A DNA stretch of 64,000 bases from Melitaea cinxia (GCF_905220565.1 NC_059397.1:16307001-16371000); one strand, 5' to 3'. Positions 45,244 through 57,200 are shown, numbered from the stretch's first letter. The notes: a model not told the origin generated them from the letters alone. Numbers and translations are program-made.

Positions 45244-45542
45244 ACAATTTAGTAAACTCTAAGTAAATATTAAACAAAATAAATATTTTAAAATATTTCT
45301 ATTCCATATATTTTTGTAAAGTTGAAAATAAAAAAGAGAAAAAAAAACCAGTTCATTCTTCATGATTTCGCTTCGTCACGGAACCGTGTAATATCTATGA
45401 CCAATGAATTCATTCCTAAGATCGCTTTGCTACAGTTCTTTGCGATAGCGTGATGAATTCTAACAAAATATTTGTAGAAGTTTGTCTTTAACTATGATAA
45501 TAATATATTGATATTATTGAGATTATTAGAAGCAATTTTATA
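45244..45542. other. AT-rich spacer
   Basis: Nothing recognised. Confidence 0.45.
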
Positions 45543-45822
45543 TCTAATATTTAAAATTCTCGTGTCGTGGTGTTTGTAGCTAAACGCTCCCCCGAAACGG
45601 CTTGACCGATTCTCATGAAATTTTGTGTGCATATCGGGTAGGTCTGAAAATCGAACAACATCTATTTTTCATACCCCTAAGTTATATGGGGGGGGGGGGT
45701 AAGAGGGTTAATAAAATATTATGAAATTTTGTGTGCATATCGGGTAGGTCTGAGAATCGGCCATCACCTATTTTTCATTCCCCTAAGTTATATGACAAAA
45801 CAACGTTTGCGGGGTCAGCTAG
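45543..45822 (+). mobile_element. Complete short Helitron, 280 bp
   Basis: It begins A|TCTAATATTTAAAATTCTCG and ends TTTGCGGGGTCAG then CTAG|T, giving the AT target split expected of Helitrons. Inside, a block of about 70 bp (GAAATTTTGTGTGCATATCG through CCCCTAAGTTATATG) is tandemly duplicated, separated by a poly-G run at 45689-45701. It matches the fragment at 26165-26341. Confidence 0.7.
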
Positions 45823-45984
45823 TATTATATAAAAATCTAGGAATTATTTGTCGGTGTGTTTTCCTGCACCACGGGCTGGTGCATATAGTTGAATGCGGTT
45901 TTACCAGTTGTTTCTGGAGTTCTTATTTAAAATCTGGTGTTTGTTTTATGACACTACGTCTAGGAATAGATTTATTTTTGTATT

Positions 45985-46050
45985 TTCTGTAAGGTCGAGG
46001 TACTTCCCCAGTCCCACTACTCCAGGTTTTGACCCCAGTTCACGTTAATA
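45985..46050 (-). repeat. Retroposon family B fragment
   Basis: TCTGTAAGGTCGAGGTACTT is followed by CCCCAGTCC, matching the 5' half of family B. Confidence 0.5.
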
Positions 46051-46857
46051 ATTAAAATTTAAATTACTTTTAAAAGTCAAGCTTCCACCGATTCGGAATG
46101 TAGATTTCGACCAAGTAATAACAAAGAAACAATTTCACACGTGCAAGTGCATAATGAGTTTATTATGATAAAATAATTCGTCGGCAAGGTCGTTACGATC
46201 AAATTGTTAGCTTGAACTGTGTGTGTTATTATTATAATTATATAACAGATTTGAACTGACATTTTAATTAAAACAAACACATTTTTATAAATATATAGTA
46301 TATGTATATGTATATTTTTATAAACATAAGTTCGAGGTTTTGCGTTTATTTATATTATAATTTAAATTTCTTATTAATCTTCCACTTCTTTGGGTTCGTC
46401 ATATTTCTTTCACAACCAACACGCTATCTACAGAAAAAATATATTGACATGGTTTTATAGCAGTTGATATTTGAGCTTTAAATCCATTAAATTTTATTCT
46501 ATGAGAACACGACACTGTCCAAAATTCGGGACCAAACCCCAGGGAGAAGCGATAAAAACAAAATCTGATAATTCATTCACTCGTAATCCGATTTGATTAA
46601 TTATTTTTCGGTAGAAAGGTTATTTTAAATACTATCTGGTAATACTACAATTTCTTTTTAAAGCAATTGCTTGCTTTATTCTCAGACAATTGCAAAATCG
46701 TTTGCACAATTTTATTATATAATATGTGAATACCATAAGCCAAAAAAGAGATGCGTTTACTTTGTGCAACTTACAATTTTGTTATTCCTTCTCGTGTTTA
46801 TACTGCAATGATTACTATTTATATCAAAACAATTGCTATTCTTGTGTATATACATAA
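46051..46857. other. No gene seen
   Basis: AT-rich, no recognised elements. Confidence 0.45.
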
Positions 46858-46890
46858 TCTATAATATATATAAACGCGAAAGGTCATTCA

Positions 46891-48531
46891 TCACGAAATC
46901 TCCGAAACTATAACACCTACAAACTTGAAATTTGGAAAGTAGGCTCCTTATAGGACGTAGACATCCGCTAAGAACGGATTTTATGAAACTCAACCCCTAA
47001 GGGGGTAAAATGGGGGTTGGAAGTTTGTATGAGAGTCCCATGTTTTTGACGTAAGAGACTTGAAATTTAAAATGTAAGCTCTAATAGATAGATGATGAAA
47101 AGGTGTCCAAATAATGTATCTTTAGAAATCAACCCCTTTTTGGGTTAAAACGGGGGATAGTAGGTCGGCTCACTGATCACGAAATCTCCGAAACTATAAC
47201 AGTTACAAACTTGAAATTTGGCAGAAAGGCTCCTTATAGGGCGTAGACATCCGCTAAGAACGAATTTTACAAAATTCGACCCTTAAGGGGGTAAAAAGGG
47301 GGTTGGAAGTTTGTATGAAAGTCCCATGTTTTTGAAGTAAGAGACTTGAAATTTAAAATGTATACCTTATAGATGATGAGAAGGTGTTCAAATAATGAAT
47401 CTTTAGAAACCAACTCCATTTTGGGGTTAAAACGGGGGATAGTAGGTTTACTCACTCATCACGAAATCTCCGAAACTATAACACCTACAAACTTGAAATT
47501 TGGCAGATAGGCTTCTTATAGGGCGTAGACATTCGCTAAGAACGGGTTTTACAAAACTCGACCCCTAAGGGGGTAAAACGGGGTTTGGAAGTTTGTATGA
47601 AAGTCCTATGTTTTTGAAGTAAGAGACTTGAAATTTAAAATGTATGCACTATAGATGGTGAAAAGGTGTCCAAATAATGTATATTTAGAAATCAACTCCG
47701 TTTTGGGGTTAAAACGGGGGATGGTAGGTTGATTCACTCATCACGAAATCTCCGAAACTATAATACCTAGAAACTTGAAATTTGGCAGGTACGTTTCTTA
47801 TAGGGCGTATACATTTGCTAAGAACGAATTTTATGAAACTCTACCCCTAAGGGAATAAAACGAGGGTTGGAAGTTTGTATGAAAGTCCTATGTTTTTGGA
47901 GGAAGACTTGAAATTTAAAATGTATGCTCTATAGATGGTGAAAAGGTGTCCAAATAATGTATATTTAGAAATCAACTCCGTTTTGGGGTTAAAACGGGGG
48001 ATGGTAGGTTGACTTACTCATCACGAAGTCTCCGAAACTATAACAGCTACAAATTTGAAAATTGGCAAGTAGGTTCCTTATAGGGCATATACATTTGCTA
48101 AGAACGAATTTTATGAAACTCGACCCCTAAGGTGATAAAACGGGGATTGGAAGTTTGTATGAAAGTCCTATGTTTTTGAAGTAAGAGACTTGAAATTTAA
48201 AATGTATGCTCTATAGATGTTGAGAAGGTGTTCAAATAATGTATCTTTAGAAATCAACTCCCTTTTGGGGTTAAAATGGGGTATGGTAGGTTGACTCAAT
48301 CATCACGAAATCTCTGAAACTATAACAGCTACAAACTTGAAATTTTGCAGATAGGTTCCTTATAGGGCGTAAACATCCGCTGAGAACGGATTTTACGAAA
48401 CTCGATCCATAAGGGGATAAAACGGGGGTTGCAAGTTTATTTGAAAGTCATATGTTATTAAGGTAAGAGACTTGAAATTTAAAATGTATGCTCTATAGAT
48501 GGCGAGGAAGTGTCCAAATAATACATCGTAA
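46891..48531 (+). repeat. Tandem array, six units of about 282 bp
   Basis: The landmark TCACGAAATCTCCGAAACTA starts at 46891, 47177, 47459, 47741, 48021 (one mismatch) and 48303. Spacings are 286, 282, 282, 280 and 282. Each unit includes TTGAAATTTGGCAGATAGGC, CATCCGCTAAGAACGGATTT, CCCCTAAGGGGGTAAAA and TGGAAGTTTGTATGAAAGTC. The last unit is cut by the nested Helitron. Units differ by scattered substitutions, so the array is not brand new. Confidence 0.92.
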
Positions 48532-48979
48532 TCTATATATATAAAAGAGAAAGGTCACTGATTGACATCACGAGAACTCAAAAACCGCTGGATGGTCCAT
48601 CCATCCAAGATGGACAAAGATGAAATTTGGCAGGGAGGTAGATTATAGTTAGTAGACGTCCGCTAAGAACGGATTTTGCGATATTTCGTCGCTAAGGGGG
48701 TTTAATTGGGGTTGATAGTTTGTATGAAACATATACAGTAGCAACAAGTTCGCCTGATAGGTTATTCATACTGCAGCCTGAAAATAAAACTAAAAATGTG
48801 GTGTATAGAGAGGTTTTATAAAAATAACTATTAAATTATACTAAATTGTGCCTTTGAAAAAGTTACTCAGAGTGATAAGCATTTCAAGTGACTGAAATAA
48901 AAAAATAATTTGCGTTAAGCATCTTAATAGTAATGCATATCTTAATAACCACGCGGACGTAGTCGCGGACAACAGTTAG
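48532..48979 (+). mobile_element. Nested Helitron, about 448 bp
   Basis: It starts A|TCTATATATATAAAAGAGAA and ends in the CACGCGGACGTAGTCGCGG hairpin, then ACAACAG and TTAG|T, a mutated CTAG. Its sequence contains one block resembling the array unit (GACGTCCGCTAAGAACGGAT), so the two Helitrons are related. Confidence 0.65.
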
Positions 48980-49195
48980 TGTATTATAAAACAAAGTTCC
49001 CAAAAGCGTATGTGACCGATTCTCTCAAAATCTACTTAACGGATTTTCATGCGGTTTCACAAATGGAGAGAGGGCTTCAAGGGGAAGGCTTACGGAACGG
49101 CAAAGCCGATTTTGATGAGAGTTTCACTGGAAGTTTGCTGGGAAAACTTTGTGACAAACTGATTTCAACGCGGGCGAAGCCGCGGGCACAGCTAG

Positions 49196-49682
49196 TATTA
49201 TTATAAATATATCGTGATGCAATTGTTAATATGTCTAACTTATGAAAAATCTCGCGCAGACATCATAAACCCCAGTTGACACGTCTAAATAACTTGAAAC
49301 TTGCAATGCATAGAAATCTTTAAACGTACGACTCGTCTTAAGCTGGTTTCAGTAATACATCTTAAGCTACTGTAACGGCAATCGTGAACGAAGTTACGGG
49401 TATAGATTGTTTTATAATATTCAATAATTTAATGTGTTACATTTAAAACAAGTTCGCTCTGAGATCTAACGAATGTGACCTTAAGGCGTACTGGAGGCGT
49501 CTAATACGAAAACATTTAATGGTAGGTGTTGCCAATTTGTAATAATATCGGAACTATATAGCTTTAGAAAAGTTATTAGTAACAATTAAATTAAATTGTA
49601 ATTGGCAATATATCATGTTTATTATCAGGAAATAAATATTTTGTTATTTTAAATTAAATTGCTCTAGTAATTTGGGAAAGTT
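49196..49682. other. No gene seen
   Basis: AT-rich spacer. Confidence 0.45.
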
Positions 49683-49960
49683 TTTTTTTTAAATATGTAG
49701 ACTAGCGCTTGACTGCGATCTCACCTGAAGGCAAGTGAAGATGCAGCCTAAGGTGGTGCGCGCTTGCCTAGAAGATGCCTATTCACTCTTGATTTAAAGA
49801 TACCCAAGTTATAGTTTGTTGGAAAACGGAAGCCGGAAGGGCATTCCAAATTTTTGCGGTGCGTATTAGGAACGAGGAAGCAAATCGTTTAGTGCGAGAT
49901 CGTGGGATTTCCGCCACATAGAGGACCTACTGCAGACAGGATAGCAGACCTACCTACACC
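49683..49960 (-). pseudogene. CR1/Jockey-like LINE, 5'-truncated C-terminus and 3' UTR
   Basis: The minus strand reads YVAEIPRSRTKRFASSFLIR, TAKIWNALPASVF, then after a one-base frameshift PTNYNLGIFKSRVNRHLLGK and RAPP, ending at TAG (49748-49750). The WNALPASVFP...FKSRV pattern is the usual C-terminus of CR1/Jockey-type reverse transcriptases. The 3' UTR has CTTGCCTTCAGGTGAGATCG and an A-run at 49683-49692. It is a different family from the LINE at 27440-32937. Confidence 0.8.
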
Positions 49961-50754
49961 ATGTTTCCGTTGTACAATATGTCAAAGTGTAATATTAAGT
50001 CGTTAGTGTTCTTAATATTTACTTAATTTAAAAAAGTAATTACAGATTTTTCTCATACTTTAATATAAAGACGAGTAATTGGAAAACTTTTGCATAACTT
50101 CTTATCATTTTATAGGTAACTAGGATTTGTAGGATGGCATTTGTAGGTAACTAGGATTTAATGATAAAAACCGTGGAAGACGTATTTTTCAATTTAACTT
50201 CGTTAAAGTTCTATATAAATCATAGAAGTTTAAATTTTTTATCGATAAATAAGTTGGAATTGATTTCCTTGCGCACAATTTATTTACATTTTATTATACT
50301 CGTATATAGTGATAACTAAGAAGTGCTAAGGAATTGATATTACTTTATGTCGTTAAAAAGCGTTTACTAGACCAATTATAAAAAGCATTTGAACATTAAT
50401 CGCTGACGAGTTTCGATAAGTTCCGATATGAAATTCAAATTTTCTTTCCCCAATATCCAGGAGTTCATTTTTGACTACGACAAAAAAAAATAGTACGTCA
50501 TTTTAAATCCTATAGAGGGCGCCACATTCAATATACTGTGACAATTATAGCCTATAAACAGCGGACAATTAAGACGCTTCTAATGATACCTAATTATTCT
50601 AAATATGACGAGTAGATTAGTCGATATGGGCGAAAAGATGAACATACATACATAGACTGCTAAAATTATAAGCCTCCTGTTGGCTTGTAGTCGGGTAACA
50701 AAGGGCTCTTATCGCTGTCACTGAAGTAATAAGGCTGTAGTGTAAATATTTACG
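49961..50754. other. No gene seen
   Basis: AT-rich. A short duplicated phrase, GGTAACTAGGATTT, occurs at about 50114 and 50147. Confidence 0.4.
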
Positions 50755-50858
50755 TTTCAGCCTGTAATATCCCACTACTGGGCATAGGCCTCTTTCCCCG
50801 TGTAGGAGAAGGATCGGAGCTTAATCCACCACGCTGCTCCAATGCGGGTTGGCGGTAT
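50755..50858 (-). repeat. SINE family A, 3' part only
   Basis: TTTCAGCCTGTAATATCCCA, TGGGCATAGGCCTCTTTCCC and CACGCTGCTCCAATGCGGGT match the family A 3' end; truncated at the 5' side. Confidence 0.75.
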
Positions 50859-51071
50859 AGTTAAAAGGCGGTTAGTGTAAATATTTAATAAACTTTAAAT
50901 GAAAAAGGGCTCGATTACCGATACGTGTCAAATATATTAAAAAAATAATATAAATAGCACCAGCTAGGAACTCAAGTTAGCATACTACTTTTACTTTTCT
51001 TCCCTGCCTACATTGCAAACTACGATTATAAGCATGTAATAATATTTCATAGTAACTCATTTTTATTACAG

Positions 51072-51377
51072 CTTCGATATTCGATATAAAAAAGTCTATA
51101 AATCAACGAATTGTCCCATTAATCCAATCCATCACGGGTCACCTTGAGAATATTTCCACGGCGCTCAAATGTTGGGTGGCTTACATTGTGCATTACCTTC
51201 GAAGCTTTGACGTCAATAACTGTCCCTCGCTAATAGTGTCGCTTGACAAGTTCAGGGTCAGACGTCACTCAAACGTTGAGGGGCTTTCAATGATTGAGTT
51301 CCTCTATAGTATTCGAATAAAAATTCAAGATATATTGAGCGCCTTTCTAAAATATCTCAAGCCATTTTATACTATAC
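51072..51377 (+). CDS. Candidate internal coding exon, unknown protein
   Basis: After an acceptor-like TTTTTATTACAG (AG 51070-51071) one frame stays open from before 51072 past 51377, while both other forward frames and the minus strand carry stops. The peptide includes NQRIVPLIQSITGHLENIST, ALKCWVAYIVHYLRSFDVNN and SLDKFRVRRHSNVEGLSMIE. Composition is closer to a protein than most chance frames. A degenerate Helitron 3' end begins at 51377, so the frame beyond is not host sequence. No family is recognised and no donor is clear. A conserved non-coding element or chance are alternatives. Confidence 0.25.
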
Positions 51378-51545
51378 TAGCCTGTGATTTCGCTTGCATA
51401 AAAATTTCGACATCACCATATTATGTTATCAACATAACTTTCCTGTTGTTTTTTAAAAAAAAACTGAAAAAAATGAAACAGTCTGTAGCTAATGTATCAT
51501 ACAACTTATACAATTTTGATTCAATTTTATTTTTATTACAATAAA
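51377..51545 (-). mobile_element. Helitron 3' end, degraded
   Basis: ACTAG then CCTGTGATTTCGCTTGCAT is a decayed version of the minus-strand end at 54174 (CTAGCTTTTTCCCGCGGCTT). The extent to the right is a guess. Confidence 0.35.
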
Positions 51546-52399
51546 GTTTTTTGTCCGGTAAATGCACTAATATTAATTTTAGCATCCTTGGATTTTGGAG
51601 GGCTACCGCCTATCTGTCATGTACCGAAAAATACATTGCGGTTGACAAGAAAAGTTTGTAATTTGTAATTTATGTTAACAAAACATAAAAGAAAGAAAAA
51701 TAAAACCATAAAATTAATTCCGGTTATGCTGTTCAGAATTTTGGTATGATAATAGTCATAAACTGAAGAATTTTTTTGGTCTTTATGATTGAATTAGAAT
51801 TATTAGTGTATCTTGCTATTTTTGTACATTTTAAGAATTTCATTGTACACAACATAAAAAAATCCACGAACAGTGACAAATATATAATAATAATAAATAT
51901 AGCCTTGCTACTCCAAAATATACTATAACTAAATGTACGTTTAACTAAATTTGTAGGCTTAGGTGCTCTAATAATTATACATCGCGCCCCGTATTAAAAC
52001 CCACATTAATCAGGATATATAAGATCACGAAATTAGTAAACGCGCTGTATTCTGGTTGAATTTAATTAAGGCTAATATAAATCGTTTCAACACTGGGTCA
52101 CCCGGTAAATTCTATCGGGCTAGTGTTAGCGTAACACGGCAGACTCTAGGGAAATTTCGTCTGGCACAATCTATGTGCTTGGTCAGTGCTAAATACGAGT
52201 GAACCTGCCATCGTAATGTTACTTAATTGAAAAGTAGTAGTAGTAACTAACAAAGCAATTTTTATTAAAAACTCTTAATAATCTTTATACTATAATATTT
52301 ATAATCTAATTTAATGTCAGCTATAAAGAAATAATTATTCAAGGTTAAGGTAGTAATATTCAAATTGCCTACTGTTGGGTCAAATATACTGCGGGTAGG
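51546..52399. other. No supported gene
   Basis: A GC-richer patch at 52030-52200 keeps one forward frame open for about 57 codons (includes NTGSPGKFYRASVSVTRQTL) but lacks a start, splice sites or a known motif. Confidence 0.35.
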
Positions 52400-52972
52400 G
52401 AGGTAACCACTGCCTGGCCCACACTGGCCCACCTCACGCGTATGGTGAGCCAAGTGATACGGCGCGTCACACCCTCAAGGACTGTTCGCTTGGGGCGCTG
52501 CGTCCTGGTGGCCATAATAGGCGAAGATCTGTCGCTAGAGGTGCTGGTCGACCGTAACCTTCTTCTGCGAGGAGGTCATGGCGTTAAAGGAGGCTGCGGC
52601 GCGAAAGCGCGAGGTTGACGCTCACGCCAATTCGCATCGCAGGAGACGATCAGGGGGAAGGAGACGCCGTTATGCGCTCCTTCACCCTTCGCAATAGAGT
52701 GGGAGAAGGGCACCACTATTCCTCCGACTCACCGCCGGGCTGATAGCGCGCTCACAGTGTCCGTGGGCGCTCTATGGACGAAGGCGGGCCCGCACATGGC
52801 GGGCCAACCGTCGGGGCTTCGCGGTAGCATGCGAAAGCGATCCCGTGGCGCCCCGCTATGGCGATGAGGGCACCGCTGTGTTGTAGTGGCTAGTCTGGGT
52901 TAGTCAGGAGTCCCACACTGCTGCCGGCCTCGTCGGCAGGGTGAGTAAAAGCATTTCCACGCGAAAAAAAAA
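52400..52972 (+). pseudogene. R1-clade-like LINE, 5'-truncated ORF2 C-terminus, 3' UTR and poly(A)
   Basis: This GC-rich island translates in three shifting frames as EPSDTARHTLKDCS, then VLVAIIGEDLSLEVLV, then FCEEVMALKEAAARKREVD and a basic Arg-rich stretch ending in TAG at 52693-52695. The order DTAxHTLxxC, VLVAxIGEDLSL, FCEEVMxxKEAAxRxRE is the C-terminal signature of R1-type (and related) reverse transcriptases as I remember them. About 265 bp of GC-rich 3' UTR and an A9-type run at 52964-52972 follow. At least two frameshifts show a dead copy. Confidence 0.8.
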
Positions 52973-52999
52973 TACTAATAATTTAGAGGAATCGTATCG

Positions 53000-53075
53000 A
53001 TCGATGCAGATGCAGGTTCGATCGCCGCTGGATTGGTCGATTTTTGATATTATATTAAAAAAGTTTAAAAATTTA
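53000..53075 (+). repeat. SINE family C, 3' part
   Basis: GATGCAGGTTCGATCGCC (B box) is followed by GGTCGATTTTTGATATTATA and TTAAAAAAG, matching the nested SINE at 26443-26704. Its A-box half is missing at the junction with the R1-like poly(A). Confidence 0.6.
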
Positions 53076-54173
53076 GACGATATTAGTACCTAGATATTTT
53101 ACTTTGATTTACCTTCATTTGAATAAAAAACTTCTTGTCAGTTTAGTTGCCATCTTGCAATCTACCATCATAATAAGACTCCCTCGATGCCTGTTTGTTC
53201 TAATGTTACTCTTTCAAATCATATTTCTAATGCTTATAAACATTTTTATATATTAAGCTAAAATATATATGCCGGCAATTTACAGTTATTTCACCTTCAT
53301 GAAAGTACATATTTACCTATTTACTATTCTCTGCCGTATTATATTAAACTCTGCACACGGCACATTATATACTCAAAAGGATTTATCTGCTCGCACCGAA
53401 ATCTTTTAATCCGGTACACGGAGGCGTGAGCGGTACTCGGTTACTCATTAAAAAATATTGTATCAACTATATTTGTTTTAATTTGTCCTTCAATTAACAC
53501 TACAAGCTTTTTGTTTTTGTGAAATTAACTAGAGGTCCAACGCAGTAACATCCGCAATGAGTGTGTGTTGTTTGGTGTGAATGAAAAGATAGAATACAAA
53601 AAAATTAAGATAATAAACACTAAGTGTCAATATTTTTTAATTAAAAACATAGAACATATAGTTTATAAAATTTTAGCTTTTTCTACGAAAACAACTTTAC
53701 GTTTAAGACAAATTTCTTTTTAATTCTCGTAAAAAAAATGTTGGTATACGTTGATGGCATTTCAAATGTATACTCTAAACAACAGTTTTACAACTGTACT
53801 ACTATTTACACAAGCTATCTGCCAGAAAACCGACGAATACCAAAAAAGTATTTAATTTCCAAAGAATGTTAGAAAACAAGTTAAATCAACAATCGACGAG
53901 GTTGAATAGGTGTTTGCTGTAACGGAGACTGCGTTTAAAACTTTGATCAAACACTAATATTTTTACTCGATTCTTCAATTTTGAGTCGTCAAGCTTTGTA
54001 AGAAAGTTGATTACGTAAAAAAATTATACGCAAACGTGTAATAGCTTCGCTTGGTTCTTTCAAGCGGCTTCATAACTGTTTTAGATTCAAATATTTATTC
54101 AGCTTTATGAAGAGTTATGTGGACCAATACAGTGTTAATATATGTTACCTGACTTTGAGAAACTTATATATTA
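53076..54173. other. No gene seen
   Basis: AT-rich with only short frames. Confidence 0.45.
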
Positions 54174-54519
54174 CTAGCTTTTTCCCGCGGCTTCGCTCGC
54201 ATTGAATTTTTTCTAGTTTTACAGCAGGAATTTCCTGCTCAAAATATGGAGCGGCCCGACTGGGGTAGTACCTCGATCTTACAGAAGATCACAGCGAAAT
54301 AATACTGTTTTCAAGCAGTATTGTGTTCCTGTTGGTGAGTAAGGTGACCAGAGCTCCTGGGGGGATTGGGGATTGGGTCGGCAAAGCGCTTGCGATGCTT
54401 TTGGTGTTGCAGGCGTCTATAAGCTACGGTAATCGCTTACCATCAGGTGAGCCGTATGCTTGTTTGCCGACCCAGTGACATAAAAAAAAAAATTACTTTC
54501 ACACATAATATTAGTAGGG
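54174..54519 (-). mobile_element. Helitron with internal family B retroposon
   Basis: On the minus strand the 3' end is GCGAGCGAAGCCGCGGGAAA, AAG, CTAG|T (CTAG at 54174-54177); the 5' side reads CCTACTAATATTATGTGTGA near 54519, close to a common Helitron start but with TC mutated. Family B (54220-54493, plus) fills the interior with an A-run at its end. Confidence 0.65.
54220..54493 (+). repeat. Retroposon family B, nearly full length with A-tail
   Basis: TTTACAGCAGGAATTTCCTG, TGGAGCGGCCCGACTGGGGT, TGTGTTCCTGTTGGTGAGTA, GCTTGCGATGCTTTTGGTGT, GTGAGCCGTATGCTTGTTTG and an A11 run. The 3' A-tail supports retroposition. Confidence 0.7.
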
Positions 54520-54936
54520 GTGTATAATGAAATAAGAAAGAGTTTAATAACATTATTGTATAGAGTCTAGCTGCAGTGTGTTTGTATGTGATTGATTGAA
54601 TATTATTTATATTGATTTATTAGTTTCTGCTTTGCGCCCACCTTAAACTTACACCCATTGTTTCTTTTACTGACGGTAGTTACTACAGCGACAAGCCTAT
54701 TCATTCGTAAGTTATTTTCAAGTCAAAATTATTATCCATCGCTTTAAGGATCGTAATTAGAAATGAAGCGGTTTTAATCTTCGTTAAATATCAGAACGAG
54801 GGTACTTCAACATTTTCACCGCTGTACATTAAACGCAATCATAATAACATCAGCTCCGCGACGAAGAAATAATTTATTTCCGTCATGTATCATATCGTGA
54901 CAGAATCTTCATGCAATTATAATGTAAGAATGCAAC

Positions 54937-54945
54937 TATAAAAGG
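54937..54945 (+). promoter_or_regulatory. TATA-box-like site
   Basis: TATAAAAGG lies in a slightly GC-richer stretch, about 30 bp upstream of AAATTTCAATTACG. The only downstream ATG (55008) opens nine codons, so no gene supports a promoter here. Confidence 0.15.
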
Positions 54946-57200
54946 CTTCAAGCGTTGTTCGGGAGCAAATTTCAATTACGCACACACGCAAGTCTGACGT
55001 TTCAATTATGGCGCAGGAGATAAAGACGGTTACGAATTAGCCTTGGAAGATGTTTGACCAGCGGTACGAATGTAATCCTATGTGATAATATGATCTTCAT
55101 ATATGGGTGGGTTTAAAATATAAACGTCTACAGAAGTGCAAAATTCCAGCTCTATGTGGCTTATAATCTGACTGTAATTTTATCTGATAAGTATTCCGCT
55201 TTTATTACTTTATATGAAATAGAAATAGTGAGTGCGTTGTTGTGTTCGATTTCACTACTAAAAAATATTCTTTCTGAGCATTTATTTTTGTGTTATTTTC
55301 CCGGATTCCCGATGCGTTTCATCCCATTGGGTGCCCTTGAGTTCACTCCTTTTGTTATATCACGTCTATTGTACCTGGTAACTAAAATGTATAATATATT
55401 TAATATTTATTCAAAAAGTATGATAGAATTATAAGTCGTTAAAATTTAAACGTACGTATTTACTGGAATTACGTAAGTGCAATAAAGATATCGACAACCG
55501 TACTAGTTTTTTATCCTTCACGCCGCAGGTAAAATACGTTGTATCGAATTAAAACGTGTAAAATAATTGGAATTTATTACCGATCGTAAAATGAAACGAG
55601 TGTTATGATGATAACAGGAGTAGCGATGAGAATTGACTTTTCAGCTTTGGTACATATACCTAAGTAGTATTGTTGAAGTCGTCAATAGTTATCTGGTATA
55701 ATAATGTAATTGACACATATTTATTTCAGAGTTTACACACATATAAATAACTACGACAAAATGTTTAGTAATTTTTTTATTCAGATTTTTTTCAAATTTC
55801 CTCATAACCAACGCTAAAGTAGGCTGGCTCAAGCCTACACACCCTTAGATTATCGCGGTCAAGGTACTTGATACATATTCAGCAAAGCAATATGTTAATT
55901 GCTAATTAATTATATAAAACTGAAGTAGATAAAACTTACAAAATGGCATACAAGTGGCGTAATTTAAACGTATAAATTAAAAATACAGCACGGATATAAG
56001 ACTGATTGATGGTTTGACATTTTAAAATGTAACATTGTATGATTAATAATACACATAACTAATATGCTCATATTTTAATATAGTTCAATTAGGACGAAAT
56101 AATTAGAAGTCAAAATGAACAAGAAATTACGTAATTTTATCTCACAAGGAATAATAAAACAAAGCAATACTAATAAGAGGATTCCATATAGAATGATTAG
56201 TAATATAGTTATTATCTTATGTCTGATTCACTACATAAACACACGTACGGGATATAATTACTGATATTGGATAAACTACGCACAGGATTTGAGACACGTT
56301 GAGTCGTATAATGGAAGTTTGTTATTCTAGGCACAATTCATTACTTAATCTATGTATATAGCTGTGGGGTATAGTGATTTTTGTTTTATTCATTTTTATC
56401 GATAGAAACGAGACAATGCTCTCACGACTATTACATCTAAAAAGTTTAAGAGCATATTTGTTAATCAATCACGTAAGAACGTCTAAAAAGATTTTATTGA
56501 AATTTGACACAAAAATAAGTTATAATATAATTTCGTATAGTAAAAGGTTAGTTTTTACCTCGGAAAATGTGCACTTTCTAGGACGTAGTATATTTATTTA
56601 CAAAAGTGTTAGTCAGTACACATACGTAACAATTTCCGCGCGAACGAAGTTGGAAACAACAGGAAAATTTTATACATTAAGATTTCACGTACTTAGTAAG
56701 CCACCATCTAGATTTTGATTACAATTTTTAAATAAAAATTGTACTGTAAAGTCTGCAATATATCCCACAGTTTGGCAAAGGTAATATATTAAATCATATC
56801 TGAGAATTTATCAGGATTTTTAATATTTTCCTTTACTATACACAAGACAAATTCTGCTAATCAGCAGTTGATATGTACCAGTGGAGTTTACCGAAGCAGT
56901 GTTATTTCGAATATTTTTATCATTTATGTCATCTTTCGTACATTCACTGGGCCATCTTACCATGTAGGTGTGCAGTTATTACTCCAGAATCATTTCTGAG
57001 ATATTAATGCTGTAAAAATGTTTCTTCGAAATATTTTGTTGCGTTATACATTTTTGTTGTAAGGTATCTAAAAACAAATAATACAATATTACTAAAGTTC
57101 TGATGTCCGTCAATCTATCATAGTTTTTAGTATATTGTTAGAGATATTGTATGTTAAAAAATTAAACGATTCAAAAGCATAATAATAATATTTTTTTTAA
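54946..57200. other. No supported gene
   Basis: AT-rich. A possible decayed Helitron hairpin (TTCCGCGCGAACGAAGTTGG) lies near 56635. Frames of 92 and 114 codons do not begin with ATG and have no motif. Confidence 0.4.

Larger units (their letters stand above)
46858..49195 (+). mobile_element. Large Helitron with internal tandem array and nested Helitron
   Basis: The 5' end is A|TCTATAATATATATAAACGC; the 3' end is CGCGG-GCGAAG-CCGCG, a short spacer with CACAG, and CTAG|T (CTAG at 49192-49195). Most of the interior is a six-unit tandem array, followed by a second Helitron and a short 3' body (48981-49165). No Rep/helicase coding sequence is present, so it is non-autonomous. Confidence 0.75.

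Noticed and set aside
46891..48531. CRISPR-like array of regular repeats
   Set aside because: Units are contiguous 282-bp tandem repeats within a Helitron in eukaryotic DNA, with no short repeat/spacer pattern.
54937..55040. Promoter and short gene after the TATAAAAGG site
   Set aside because: The only downstream ATG gives nine codons; no transcript structure visible.
56374..56718. 114-codon forward frame
   Set aside because: Does not start with ATG and overlaps a decayed Helitron-like hairpin.
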